Assembly (NCBI RefSeq): GCF_014644415.1
Contig: NZ_BMKQ01000001.1
Location: 2,295,556-2,359,555 of the forward strand
From: Marmoricola endophyticus
Lineage (GTDB): Bacteria; Actinomycetota; Actinomycetes; Propionibacteriales; Nocardioidaceae
Length of the DNA stretch: 64,000 nucleotides
Reading direction: 5' to 3'
Below, in pieces: positions 32,259-42,092 of the stretch (position 1 is the stretch's first letter; every line of letters starts with the position of its first letter). The notes beneath the pieces are model-generated. The model searched no databases. It saw only the letters and a list, made by a program, of their open reading frames with translations, and was not told the origin of the DNA. Both the position numbers and the translations under genes were made by a program.

Positions 32259-35200
32259 GTGCCGCTGACGATCCACCGCGCGACCCGCGCCGACCAGCTC
32301 GCCGACGAGCTGGCCGCGCTGCTGTGCGACGTCTCGGGCACCCCGCCGGCGGACCCGTTCGCCGCAGAGCTGGTGGTCGTGCCCGCCAAGGGCGTCGAGC
32401 GCTGGCTCAGCCAGCGGCTCTCGCACACGCTCGGGGCGGCGCCGGGAGCCGAGGACGGCGTCTGCGCCGGGGTCGAGCTGCGCTCGCCGGCCTCGCTGGT
32501 CGCCGAGCTCACCGACCGGCCCGAGGAGGACCCGTGGTCGCCGGACCGGATGGTCTGGCCGCTGCTCGGGGCCCTCGACGCCGCGGCGGGAGAGGACTGG
32601 GCGGCCCCGCTGAGCCGCCACCTGGGCCTTCTCCTCCACGACGGCGAGGGCGACGAGCTGCGCCGGGGTCGGCGCTACGCCACCGCGCGCCGGCTCGCGG
32701 GCCTGTTCTCCTCGTACGCCCGCCAGCGGCCGGCGCTGCTGCGGGCCTGGGAGGACGACCACGACGAGGACGGCGCGGGCCAGCCGCTGCCCGACGACCT
32801 GAGCTGGCAGCCCGAGCTGTGGCGACGCCTGCTGGCCGTGGCCGGCGAGCCGTCCCCGACCCGCCGGCACGCCGAGGTGCTGGCCCGGCTTGAGGCCGGC
32901 CCGGCGGCGGGGATGCCGGCGCGGGTCTCGCTGTTCGGCCACACCCGGGTCCCGGCCACCGAGGCCGAGCTGCTCGCCGCGCTCGGCGCGCACCACGAGG
33001 TGCACCTGTGGCTCCCGCACCCGTCGCCCGCGCTGTGGGACGCGCTGTCGGACAACGGGGGCGTCGTGCCCCGCGACGAGGACGGCTCGTACGACGCCGC
33101 CCGGCACCCGCTCCTGGCGTCGCTGGGCCGCGACGTCCGCGAGCTGGAGCGCACCCTGGCGCCGTACGCCCTCGATGCCGGCGCCGCCGAGGAGCCGGCG
33201 CGCCCCGCGGGGCTGCTCGGCCGGCTGCAGGCCGACATCGCGGCCGACCGGGCGCCGGACGGCTCGCTCCTGCTCGACCCCGACGACCGGTCGGTGCAGG
33301 TGCACGCCTGCCACGGTCCGGCGCGTCAGGTAGAGGTGCTGCGCGAGGTCGTCCTCGGGCTGCTCGCCGACGACGAGACCCTCGAGCCGCGCGACATCAT
33401 GGTGATGTGCCCGGACATCGAGGCGTACGCACCGCTGGTCGAGGCGGCGTTCGGCCTCGGTGACGCGGTCGCCGGGGCGCACCCCGGGCACCAGCTGCAG
33501 GTCAGGCTGGCCGACCGGGCGCTGAGCCGGACCAACCCGCTGCTCGCGGTGGCGGGGTCCCTGCTCGACCTCGCCGACGGCCGGGCGCCGGCCAGCCGGG
33601 TGCTCGACCTGCTGGCGAGCGAACCGGTGCGCCGCCGGTTCCGGATCGCGGAGTCCGAGCTGGAGACCGTCCACCGCTGGGTGGAGCAGTCGGGGGTGCG
33701 GTGGGCCTTCGACGCGGCGCACCGCTCGGCGTACGGGCTGGCGGCGTACCCGCAGAACACCTGGCGGTTCGGCCTGGATCGGGTGCTGGCCGGGGTCGCG
33801 GTCTCCGACGACGCGCAGGCCGACGGTGCCGGCTACGTCGACACGGTTCTCCCGCTCGACGACGTGCCGTCGAGCAGCATCGACCTCGCCGGCCGGCTCG
33901 CCGAGCTGGTGGACCGGCTCGAGCGGACGATCGACAGGCTGACCGGTCTGCGACCGATGGGCGACTGGCTCGAGAACCTCCGCGAGGGCACGGTCGCGCT
34001 GACCGCGGCCGAGCCCGGCGAGGAGTGGCAGCTCGCGCAGCTGCACACCGAGCTCGGCGGCGTGGCGCTGGCGGCGGGCACCGACGCGCCGGACCTGCGG
34101 CTCAGCGACGTCCGGTCGCTGCTCGGCGAGCGGCTCGGCGGTCGCCCGACGCGGGCGAACTTCCGCACCGGGTCCATGACGGTGGCGACCCTCGTGCCGA
34201 TGCGGTCGGTGCCGCACCGGGTGGTGTGCCTGCTCGGGGTCGACGACGGCGCCTTCCCGCGCGGGGGCACCACCGACGGTGACGACGTCCTGGCCCGCCG
34301 GCCGCTGACCGGCGAGCGCGACCGGCGCAGCGAGGACCGGCAGCAGCTGCTCGACGCCGTGATGGCGACGACGGAGACCCTCGTGGTCACCTACAGCGGG
34401 TACGACGAGACCACCGGCGCCGAGCGTCCCCCCGCGGTGCCCCTGGGGGAGCTGCTCGACGCGCTGGACCGCACCGCGGCCGGAGCCCGCGAGCGCGTGG
34501 TGACCCCGCACCGGATCCAGCCCTTCCACCCCTCCTACTACTCCGGCTCCGCGCCGCCGTTCTCCTTCGATCGGCTCTCGGCCGGTGGCGCGCGGGCGGC
34601 GGTGCGGCAGCCGGTCGCGACGCCGGCCATCGGCAGCGTCTCCCTCCCGCCGATGGCCGTGGGGGACGTCGAGCTCGCCGACCTCGTGCGGTTCCTCCGC
34701 GACCCGGTCGGCGGCTTCCTGCGGCAGCGGCTCGAGGTGAGTCTGCTGCGGGACCAGGACGAGGTCTCCGACCGGATGCCGATCAGCCTCGACGGGCTCG
34801 AGAAGTGGGGCGTCGGCGACCGCCTGCTGCGCCACCTGCTGGCCGGGCTGCCGCCGCGCGATGCGTTCCAGCGCGAGCTGCGCCGCGGGTTGCTGCCCCC
34901 GGGTGCCCTGGGCGGCGAGGTGCTGATGCAGCTGGCCACCCAGACGACGCCGATCGCCGAGGCCGTGCGCGAGGCCCGGGGCGAGGTGCCGGAGCGCAGT
35001 CGGACGGTGGAGATCACGCTGCCGCTCACGACGGCCGACGGGCGTCCGCGTCGCCTGGTCGGCACGGTCGGCGGGCTGCACGACCTGCGCCGGGTGACCG
35101 GCGGCTTCTCGCAGGTCGGCGCCAAGCAGGAGCTCGACGCCTGGGTCCACCTGCTCGCGCTCGAGGCCAGTGAGCCCGGGCGCGGCTGGTCGGCAGGGGC

Positions 35201-35606
35201 GATCGGCCGGGGACCGCGCGACCGGCCGACCTCGAGGGTGGTCTTCACCCCGCCCGAGGACGCGGTCGGCGAGCTGGTCTCGCTGGTCCGGGTGCTCGAC
35301 GCGGGTCTGTGCACCCCGCTGCCGCTGCCGCTGAAGACGTCGTACGCCTTCGCGCTCGCACGGGCGGGCCGGGGCAGCGACGCCAAGTGCCGCTTCGAGG
35401 CCGACCGGAAGTGGAAGTCGTTCCGCTTCCCCGCCGAGCGGGACGACGAGGCCCAGCGTCGGGTGTGGGGCGATCGTGCCGAGATCGACGACCTGCTGCG
35501 GATCGCGCCGCTTCCCGGTGAGGAGCGCGAGGGGGAGAGCTCGCGGCTCGGAGCGCTCGCCGGCGCGGTGTGGGGCCGCGCGCTGACCCGGGCGGTGCGC
35601 TCGTGA
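32259..35606 (+). CDS. recC: Exodeoxyribonuclease V subunit gamma, RecC
   Basis: The 1115-residue product is the RecC subunit of the RecBCD helicase-nuclease, which processes double-strand DNA ends. RecC holds the complex together, splits the strands and scans for the recombination hotspot. The N-terminus (VVVPAKGVERWLSQRLSH) and the inactivated SF1 helicase fold (LLGVDDGAFPR, QLLDAVMATTETLVVTYSGYD) are characteristic. The GTG start follows a TAGCCT hexamer by 6 nt. It is followed without gap by recB and recD, in the same order as in mycobacteria. Confidence 0.92.
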   Translation: MPLTIHRATRADQLADELAALLCDVSGTPPADPFAAELVVVPAKGVERWLSQRLSHTLGAAPGAEDGVCAGVELRSPASLVAELTDRPEEDPWSPDRMVWPLLGALDAAAGEDWAAPLSRHLGLLLHDGEGDELRRGRRYATARRLAGLFSSYARQRPALLRAWEDDHDEDGAGQPLPDDLSWQPELWRRLLAVAGEPSPTRRHAEVLARLEAGPAAGMPARVSLFGHTRVPATEAELLAALGAHHEVHLWLPHPSPALWDALSDNGGVVPRDEDGSYDAARHPLLASLGRDVRELERTLAPYALDAGAAEEPARPAGLLGRLQADIAADRAPDGSLLLDPDDRSVQVHACHGPARQVEVLREVVLGLLADDETLEPRDIMVMCPDIEAYAPLVEAAFGLGDAVAGAHPGHQLQVRLADRALSRTNPLLAVAGSLLDLADGRAPASRVLDLLASEPVRRRFRIAESELETVHRWVEQSGVRWAFDAAHRSAYGLAAYPQNTWRFGLDRVLAGVAVSDDAQADGAGYVDTVLPLDDVPSSSIDLAGRLAELVDRLERTIDRLTGLRPMGDWLENLREGTVALTAAEPGEEWQLAQLHTELGGVALAAGTDAPDLRLSDVRSLLGERLGGRPTRANFRTGSMTVATLVPMRSVPHRVVCLLGVDDGAFPRGGTTDGDDVLARRPLTGERDRRSEDRQQLLDAVMATTETLVVTYSGYDETTGAERPPAVPLGELLDALDRTAAGARERVVTPHRIQPFHPSYYSGSAPPFSFDRLSAGGARAAVRQPVATPAIGSVSLPPMAVGDVELADLVRFLRDPVGGFLRQRLEVSLLRDQDEVSDRMPISLDGLEKWGVGDRLLRHLLAGLPPRDAFQRELRRGLLPPGALGGEVLMQLATQTTPIAEAVREARGEVPERSRTVEITLPLTTADGRPRRLVGTVGGLHDLRRVTGGFSQVGAKQELDAWVHLLALEASEPGRGWSAGAIGRGPRDRPTSRVVFTPPEDAVGELVSLVRVLDAGLCTPLPLPLKTSYAFALARAGRGSDAKCRFEADRKWKSFRFPAERDDEAQRRVWGDRAEIDDLLRIAPLPGEEREGESSRLGALAGAVWGRALTRAVRS

Positions 35607-38600
35607 GCGCGGCGTTCGACGTCGTCGGCCCGCTCCCGCGCGGGACCACGGTGCTGGAGGCGAGCGCCGGCACCGGCAAGACGTACGCCATCGCGGCGCT
35701 GGTCACCCGCTACGTCGCGGAGGGCGTCGCCGACCTCGACGACCTGCTCGTCGTCACCTTCGGACGTGCGGCGACCAGGGAGCTCCGCGCCCGGGTGCGT
35801 GCGCAGATGATGCTGGCCGAGCGGGCGCTCGCCGGGGAGCACGAGGGTGGGACGGACGCGCTGCTGTCCCACCTCCTCGACGCCTCGCCCGAGGAGCGCG
35901 CGCTGCGCCGAGGGCGGTTGGCGCGGGCTCTCACCTCCTACGACGCCGCGACCATCGCCACCATCCACGAGTTCTGCCAGCTGGTGCTCCGCTCGCTCGG
36001 CGTGGCCGGCGACCTGGACCCGGGAGTGACGCTGGTCGAGGACTTCACCGAGCTGGTGCGGGAGGTCGTCGACGACGTCTACCTGCGGCGGTACGCCGAC
36101 CGCACGGCGGCGCCGTTCGACCTCGGCACGGCGCTCGACCTCGGTCGCGCCGTCACTGCCGACCCGCAGGCCGTGATCACGCCCGACGGCCTCGACCCGG
36201 ACTCCACGCCGGGTGAGCGGGTCGATCTGGCCCGCGAGGTGGCGCAGGAGTTCGCCCGACGCAAGCGCGAGCGGGGCCTGATCGGCTACGACGACCTGCT
36301 CAGCCGGCTGCGCGACAGCCTGGCCGAGCCCGACTCCGCGGCGGCCCGCCGGATGCGCGAGCGGTGGAGCGTCGTGCTCGTCGACGAGTTCCAGGACACC
36401 GACCCGGTGCAGTGGCAGGTCTTCGACCGTGCCTTCCACGGCCACGCGACGATGGTCCTCGTCGGTGACCCGAAGCAGGCGATCTACGCGTTCCGCGGGG
36501 GCGACGTGCCCAGCTACCTCACCGCCCGGGACAAGGCGGGGGAGACGCGGACACTCGACACCAACTGGCGCAGCGACGCCGCCGTCGTCGACGGCCTCGG
36601 CGTGCTGCTCGACGGGGTCGCGCTGGGCGACGACGAGATCCGGGTCCACCCGGTGCGCGCCCGGCACCAGGAGCGCCGGCTCGCGGGCGCCCCCGACCCG
36701 AGCGCCGTACGCGTGCGGACGGTGCACAGCGAGCCGCTCGGCACGACCCGTGACGGCTACGTCCGCATCGACCTGCTGCGCCGGCACATCGCCGCCGACC
36801 TGGCGGCGGACGTCGTGGCCCTGCTCTCCTCGGGGGCCACCGTGGCGGGCGAACCGGTCGAGCCGAGGGACGTCGCGATCCTGGTGCCGACCCGTGGCGG
36901 GCTCGACGTGCTGCGCGCCGAGCTCGCCGCCCGGTCGGTGCCCAGCGTGGTGACCGCGGCGAGCAACGTGCTCACCGGCCCGGCCGGATGGGAGTGGCTG
37001 ACCCTCCTCGAGGCGCTGGACCAGCCGCAGTCGCCCCGGCGGGTGCGCGCGGCCGCCCTGACCTCCCTGGTCGGGGTCACTCCCGAGGAGCTCGACGCCG
37101 GAGGTGACGAGCTCACCGACGAGCTCGCCGAGCGGGTCCGCCGCTGGCTCGACCTGTTCCGCACCCGAGGCGTCGCCGGGGTCTTCGAGGCGATCCGCAG
37201 CACCGGGCTGGCCGAGCGGGTGCTCGCGACCGAGGACGGCGCACGGCACCTCACCGACCTCGCCCACGTCGCCGAGACGCTGCACGAGGTGACCCGCAGG
37301 CGCAGGCTGGGCACCAACGCGCTGCTCGCCTGGCTGCACGAGGAGCGCGACCCGACGTCGGCCACGGAGCGCTCGCGACGCCTCGACACCGACGAGGACG
37401 CCGTCCAGATCCTCACCGTGCACGGCAGCAAGGGCCTGCAGTTCCCCTTCGTCTACCTCCCCACCTCCTTCCACGGCAGCCTCGGCTTCGACGCCGCGGG
37501 GATGCTGCACCACCAGGACGGCCGGCGCTGCCTGGACGTGTCCGGGGCACCGACGGCCGCCGTCCGCCGTGCCGCCCGGGCCGAGGAGCTCGCCGAGGAG
37601 CTGCGGCTCACCTACGTCGCGCTCACCCGGGCCGAGGTGCAGGTGACGATCTGGACGGCCCAGTCCAAGGACTCCGACGCCTCCGGGATCAGCCGCCTCC
37701 TGCTCGGCCGGGGTCCGGGCGAGCGCGAGGTGCCCACCTCGGTCGACGTCGGGATGTCCGACGAGGCCGTCGACGCGCGGCTGACCGCCTGGGCGTCGGC
37801 CGGTGCGGTGTCGGTGAGCGTCACCCCGGCGCGGCCGTCCACCGCCGTACTCCCCGGCCGTTCCGAGGAGCGCCTCGACCTGCGGTCGCGCGGGTTCGAC
37901 CGCGACCTCGACACCGACTGGCGGCGCACGTCGTACTCCGGGCTGATCCGCGCCGACGAGAAGCTGCTCGTCGAGGCGGGGTCCGAGCCCGAGGAGGGCG
38001 GCACGGACGACGAGGGGGTGGAGGCGGAGGAGGCCGAGCAGCCGCTGGGCCTCGCGGTGCCCGAGGCGCCGGCCGAGCCGGTCTCGCCGATGGACGCGCT
38101 GCCCGGCGGCGCCACCTTCGGCTCGCTGGTGCACGGGGTGCTCGAGCACGCCGACCCGCAGGCGCCCGACCTGCGGAGCGAGCTGCGGTCGCGGATCGAG
38201 GAGCAGCTGCGCTGGTGGCCGGTCCCGGCGACCGCGGACGACCTCGCCGACGGGCTGCTGCCGATGCAGCACACCTCGATGGGGCCGCTCGCCGGCGGGC
38301 TCACCCTGGCCGAGCTGCCGATGCGCGACCGGCTCTGCGAGCTGGACTTCGAGATCCCCCTGGCCGGCGGCGAGCGGCCCGGGTCGCACCAGGTCCTCCT
38401 CGGCGGGCTGGCCGACCTGATGGAGCGCGAGCTGTCCGACGACGACCTGCTCCTGCCGTACGCCGACCGTCTGCGCGTCCCCTCGCTCGGCGACCAGGTG
38501 CTGCGCGGCTACCTGTCGGGCTCGATCGACGTCGTGCTCCGGGTGCCGGGGGAGCGGTTCGTGGTCGTCGACTACAAGACCAACCGGCTCGGCGAGCCGG

Positions 38601-38899
38601 AGCGGCCGCTGACCGCGTGGGACTACACCCAGCCGCTGATGGCGGACTCGATGCGGCACTCCCACTACCCGCTCCAGGCGCTGCTCTACAGCGTCGTGCT
38701 GCACCGCTACCTGCGGTGGCGGGTGGCGTCGTACGACCCCGAGCGGCACCTGGGCGGCGTGCTCTACCTCTACGTGCGCGGGATGTGCGGGCCGCAGACG
38801 CCCGTCGTCGACGGGCACCCGTGCGGCTGCTTCGCCTGGCAGCCGCCGGCCTCCCTGGTCACGTCCGCCTCCGACCTGCTCGCCGGAGGTGGGCTGTGA
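35603..38899 (+). CDS. recB: Exodeoxyribonuclease V subunit beta, RecB
   Basis: The 1098-residue RecB subunit, a 3'-to-5' SF1A helicase with a C-terminal nuclease. Walker A ASAGTGKT is at residues 20-27, the DEFQDTDPVQW Walker B region is near 258, the GDPKQAIYAFRGGD motif follows, and VHGSKGLQFP is motif V. The nuclease domain ends with the VVDYKTNRLG motif near residue 991 (Asp and Lys of the PD-(D/E)xK site). GTGA overlaps with recC and recD show one translational unit. In mycobacteria RecBCD serves single-strand annealing, not AdnAB-type recombination. Confidence 0.94.
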   Translation: MSAAFDVVGPLPRGTTVLEASAGTGKTYAIAALVTRYVAEGVADLDDLLVVTFGRAATRELRARVRAQMMLAERALAGEHEGGTDALLSHLLDASPEERALRRGRLARALTSYDAATIATIHEFCQLVLRSLGVAGDLDPGVTLVEDFTELVREVVDDVYLRRYADRTAAPFDLGTALDLGRAVTADPQAVITPDGLDPDSTPGERVDLAREVAQEFARRKRERGLIGYDDLLSRLRDSLAEPDSAAARRMRERWSVVLVDEFQDTDPVQWQVFDRAFHGHATMVLVGDPKQAIYAFRGGDVPSYLTARDKAGETRTLDTNWRSDAAVVDGLGVLLDGVALGDDEIRVHPVRARHQERRLAGAPDPSAVRVRTVHSEPLGTTRDGYVRIDLLRRHIAADLAADVVALLSSGATVAGEPVEPRDVAILVPTRGGLDVLRAELAARSVPSVVTAASNVLTGPAGWEWLTLLEALDQPQSPRRVRAAALTSLVGVTPEELDAGGDELTDELAERVRRWLDLFRTRGVAGVFEAIRSTGLAERVLATEDGARHLTDLAHVAETLHEVTRRRRLGTNALLAWLHEERDPTSATERSRRLDTDEDAVQILTVHGSKGLQFPFVYLPTSFHGSLGFDAAGMLHHQDGRRCLDVSGAPTAAVRRAARAEELAEELRLTYVALTRAEVQVTIWTAQSKDSDASGISRLLLGRGPGEREVPTSVDVGMSDEAVDARLTAWASAGAVSVSVTPARPSTAVLPGRSEERLDLRSRGFDRDLDTDWRRTSYSGLIRADEKLLVEAGSEPEEGGTDDEGVEAEEAEQPLGLAVPEAPAEPVSPMDALPGGATFGSLVHGVLEHADPQAPDLRSELRSRIEEQLRWWPVPATADDLADGLLPMQHTSMGPLAGGLTLAELPMRDRLCELDFEIPLAGGERPGSHQVLLGGLADLMERELSDDDLLLPYADRLRVPSLGDQVLRGYLSGSIDVVLRVPGERFVVVDYKTNRLGEPERPLTAWDYTQPLMADSMRHSHYPLQALLYSVVLHRYLRWRVASYDPERHLGGVLYLYVRGMCGPQTPVVDGHPCGCFAWQPPASLVTSASDLLAGGGL

Positions 38900-40677
38900 C
38901 GACGACACCGACCGGGCCGACCCGCCCCGCCTCCGCCGACGACCGGTACGACCGGCAGCTCGCCCTGGGCGCCGCCGGCCTGCTGGCCGAGTTCAACCGC
39001 GCCGGTGTGCTCGGTGTCGCCGACGTGCACGTCGCGCGGCGGCTGGGCGCTGCCACGGGTGAGACCGACGAGGAGGTGCTGCTGGCGCTCGCGCTGACGG
39101 TGCGCGCCGTACGCCTCGGGTCGACCTGCCTCGACCTCACCACGGCCGCCGAGCTGCCCGTCGAGCACGCCGAGGGCGAGGAGCCCCCAACCCTGCGCTG
39201 GCCGGACGCCGACACGTGGACCGACCGCGTGGCGAGCAGCCCGCTCGCCGCGGCTGCGGTCGTACGCATCGACCAGGCGCTGGTCTACCTCGACCGCTAC
39301 TGGCGCGAGGAGCGGCAGGTCTGCGAGGACCTGCTGGCCCGGCTGTCCGCGCCGGCGGCGCCCACGCCCGACCTGGAGCCGACAGCGGCCGAGATCTTCC
39401 CCGACGCCGGCTACGACGAGCAGCGGGCCGCGGCGCTGAGCTCGGCCCGCCGGCGTACGACCGTGCTCACCGGTGGCCCGGGGACCGGCAAGACGACCAC
39501 CGTCGCCGGCGTGCTCGCCCTCCTCGCCGAGCTCGATCCCGACGCCCGGATCGCGCTCGCCGCACCGACCGGCAAGGCCTCGGCCCGGCTGCAGGAGTCG
39601 GTCGAGCGCGAGCTCGGCCGCCTGCCGGAGCGGCACAGGGCCCGCCTGCGCGACCTGCGGGCGACCACCCTGCACCGGCTGCTCGGATCGATGCAGCCGC
39701 GCACCGGGAGCCGGTTCACGCACGACCGGCACCGACCGCTGCCCTTCGAGGTCGTGGTCGTCGACGAGGCGTCGATGGTGCCGCTGACGATGATGGCCCG
39801 GCTCCTGGAGGCGCTGCGGCCCGAGACCCGGCTGGTCCTGGTCGGGGATCCGGGTCAGCTCTCGCCGGTCGAGGCAGGAGCGGTCCTCACCGATCTCGTC
39901 GACGGCTTCGCCGGACGTGCGGACTCCCCGGTCACCTCGCTCCTCGAGACGCACCGCTTCCAGGGGTCGATCGCTGCGCTGGAGGCGGCGCTGCGCGCCG
40001 ACGACGCGGACGCGGTGCTGCACCTGCTCACCACCGGTGACGGTGTGGAGCTGGTCGATCCCGGCGACGCCGACGCGCTCGCGGCGTTCGGGCAGGTGTC
40101 GGCGGACGCGGCGTACTCCGTCACCCTCGCCGCCGAGGCGGGTGACGGGCCCGCGGCGGTCGCGGCGCTCGACGCGCACCGGCTGCTGTGCGGCCACCGG
40201 ACCGGACCGTGGGGCGTCTCCGGCTGGAACCGGCGGGTGGAGCGGCTGCTCGCCGACCGCACGGGCGTCACGCACTACGAGGAGTGGTACGCCGGTCGTC
40301 CCGTCCTCGTGCTGGCCAACGACCCCGGTCTGGGCCTCTACAACGGCGACACCGGGGTCACGGTGCGCCGCCCGGACGGTCGGCTGCGGGTGGTGGTGCC
40401 CGGTGCGGGCGGCGCCCAGGAGCTGGCCACGACGCGGCTGTCCGACGTGCAGACCCTCTACGCCATGACGGTGCACAAGTCGCAGGGCTCGCAGGCGGCC
40501 GACGTCAGCGTCGTCCTCCCGCCGCCCGAGTCGCCGCTGCTCACCCACGAGCTGCTCTACACCGCCGTCACCCGGGCGCAGCACCACGTGCGCGTGCTTG
40601 GCACGGAGGACGCGGTGCGGGCCGCGGTCGCACGGCGGGTGCAACGAGCCTCCGGCCTCGCGCGCCGGCTGGGGTGA
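38896..40677 (+). CDS. recD: Exodeoxyribonuclease V subunit alpha, RecD
   Basis: The 593-residue RecD subunit, a 5'-to-3' SF1B helicase. The N-terminal RecB-interacting domain (about 1-165) is followed by Walker A GGPGTGKTTT (about 193-202), APTGKAS (motif Ia), VVDEASMV (Walker B), GDPGQLSPVEAG (motif III), the TVHKSQGSQ motif V and TAVTRAQ motif VI. Length matches actinobacterial RecD. It is the last gene of recCBD and runs up to 3 nt from the convergent ACT-domain gene. Confidence 0.94.
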   Translation: MTTTPTGPTRPASADDRYDRQLALGAAGLLAEFNRAGVLGVADVHVARRLGAATGETDEEVLLALALTVRAVRLGSTCLDLTTAAELPVEHAEGEEPPTLRWPDADTWTDRVASSPLAAAAVVRIDQALVYLDRYWREERQVCEDLLARLSAPAAPTPDLEPTAAEIFPDAGYDEQRAAALSSARRRTTVLTGGPGTGKTTTVAGVLALLAELDPDARIALAAPTGKASARLQESVERELGRLPERHRARLRDLRATTLHRLLGSMQPRTGSRFTHDRHRPLPFEVVVVDEASMVPLTMMARLLEALRPETRLVLVGDPGQLSPVEAGAVLTDLVDGFAGRADSPVTSLLETHRFQGSIAALEAALRADDADAVLHLLTTGDGVELVDPGDADALAAFGQVSADAAYSVTLAAEAGDGPAAVAALDAHRLLCGHRTGPWGVSGWNRRVERLLADRTGVTHYEEWYAGRPVLVLANDPGLGLYNGDTGVTVRRPDGRLRVVVPGAGGAQELATTRLSDVQTLYAMTVHKSQGSQAADVSVVLPPPESPLLTHELLYTAVTRAQHHVRVLGTEDAVRAAVARRVQRASGLARRLG

Positions 40678-40680
40678 GCC

Positions 40681-41322
40681 TCAGACGCCCCGGCTGATCG
40701 TCGTGGCCAGCGCGCACAGGTGGCGCAGTCGGGCGATCTCGGAGTCGAGGATCGCCGGTCCACCGCGGCGGGCGATCACCACCAGGTCCTCGCCGAGGGC
40801 GGCACCGGCGAGGACCATGTCGTCCCACGGGCCGGCCAGCTCGAGTCGTACGCCGCCCTCCACGGCCGCGGGCCAGCCGGTCACCTCGGCGGGCACCTCC
40901 TCGGGAGCAGCCGTCGTACGACGGACCAGCTCACGGCCACCGTCGGCCGACGGCCGCACCTGGGCGGCCCAGTCGACGCGGAACGCCGGCGGCAGGGCCT
41001 CCAGGAGCACCTCCGCGGCCCGGCTCGGCTCCTCGGTCATGGTCTCGACCACCTCGAGGTCGAGGAAGAGCTGCCCTCCGGCGGGGTAGCGCGAGATCCA
41101 GAGCACGTCGACGTCCTCGAGCTGGTGGCACGCCGAGACCACGGAGTCCGGCATCACGCCGTCCTCCAGGGTGAGGAACACGTCGTCGACCGCCCGCCCG
41201 TCGGTCCCGTGCTCGATGATCTCGATGGCGCCGATGTCGCCACCGGCCCAGCCGATGGCGGTGGCGAGCCGGCCCAGGGAGCCGGGGACGTCGGGCAGGG
41301 CGACGCGCAGCAGCCAGGACAT
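40681..41322 (-). CDS. ACT-domain-containing protein
   Basis: A 213-residue protein starting with an ACT domain (LLRVALPDVPGSLGRLATAIGWAGGDIGAIEI), which usually binds an amino acid. The middle (VVSACHQLEDVDVLWISRY) looks like a second ACT-like strand-helix set. The rest has no recognised motif. Similar standalone proteins are often called amino-acid-binding or malate-dehydrogenase-associated ACT proteins, but no reaction is implied. Its ATG overlaps the stop of the MOSC gene by one base (TGATG), so they are co-expressed. Confidence 0.72.
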   Translation of the reverse strand: MSWLLRVALPDVPGSLGRLATAIGWAGGDIGAIEIIEHGTDGRAVDDVFLTLEDGVMPDSVVSACHQLEDVDVLWISRYPAGGQLFLDLEVVETMTEEPSRAAEVLLEALPPAFRVDWAAQVRPSADGGRELVRRTTAAPEEVPAEVTGWPAAVEGGVRLELAGPWDDMVLAGAALGEDLVVIARRGGPAILDSEIARLRHLCALATTISRGV

Positions 41323-42092
41323 CAGCCGACCACCGCGCGGTCGCCGACGTGGACCTGGCCGGGACTCGAGACGCGGGCGTCGAGGCCGAAGGTCGGTTCA
41401 CCGGCCACGACGGGCAGCGACGTGAGGACGCGCGCGTCGCGCTCGCCGCTCGTGGGGTCGAGGTCGACCACCGCGCACCGCGGGACGGCACCGCGCACCT
41501 CGAGCACGGCCGCTCCGAGCTGCAGCCGGGACCCCGGGGCGAAGGAGTCGGCCCGCCGGTCGGTGTCCAGCGTGACCGTGGCGCGGAACCGCGCGTCCTG
41601 GCCCTCCAGCCCGAGCCGATGCAGGTCGCCGGTCGTGACGACGGTGACGGGCCCGCCGTACACCACGTCGCCGGCGGCCGCGCGCGCCAGCACCACGCGC
41701 CGGCCGAGCCAGGCGCCGATCGCCTCGGCGAAGGGGCCGTCCTGCTCGACCAGCAGCGCGTCACGGCCCCAGTAGTCCGACTTCAGCTCGGTGCCGGTGT
41801 CGTGCGGAGCCCCCTCGACCACCGTGCCGTCCGGCAGCAGGACGCTCAGCGCGGTCCCGTCGTACGACGCCCTCAAGGCCGGCAGCCTCGGGTTCTCCAC
41901 GGTGCGCAGCACACGCGGCCCCCCGTCGCGCCCCTCGGGGTCGACCAGGCAGAACACCCGGTCGCCGACCGGACCATCGGTCCCCAGCTCGACCGAGGGG
42001 AGCGCGACGTGGCGGGCACCCTTCAGCGGGGTCAGGCCAAGACGGGAGACGAGCACGGCGAGAACTGTCCCACGTCGCGGTGACGACGTCAT
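41322..42092 (-). CDS. MOSC-domain protein
   Basis: A 256-residue protein with an N-terminal MOSC beta-barrel domain (VSRLGLTPLKGARHVALPSVELG ... GDRVFCLVD) and a C-terminal MOSC core with the conserved Cys in VPRCAVVDLDP. MOSC domains bind molybdenum cofactor and transfer sulfur or reduce N-hydroxylated compounds (for example mARC, YiiM). No redox partner is nearby. The ATG overlaps the upstream RNA-ligase-family gene by 4 nt (ATGA). Confidence 0.85.
   Translation of the reverse strand: MTSSPRRGTVLAVLVSRLGLTPLKGARHVALPSVELGTDGPVGDRVFCLVDPEGRDGGPRVLRTVENPRLPALRASYDGTALSVLLPDGTVVEGAPHDTGTELKSDYWGRDALLVEQDGPFAEAIGAWLGRRVVLARAAAGDVVYGGPVTVVTTGDLHRLGLEGQDARFRATVTLDTDRRADSFAPGSRLQLGAAVLEVRGAVPRCAVVDLDPTSGERDARVLTSLPVVAGEPTFGLDARVSSPGQVHVGDRAVVG

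Noticed and set aside
34538-38908. A very long open frame antisense to recC/recB
   Set aside because: It is Arg/Gln/Val/Asp-rich with no domain pattern and mirrors the codon bias of recB and recC, whose helicase and nuclease motifs are unmistakable. Such antisense frames are normal in DNA this GC-rich.
32259-40677. recCBD plus neighbours as a phage-defence island
   Set aside because: The order and lengths match the chromosomal housekeeping locus of actinobacteria, and no defence, toxin or mobile genes adjoin it.
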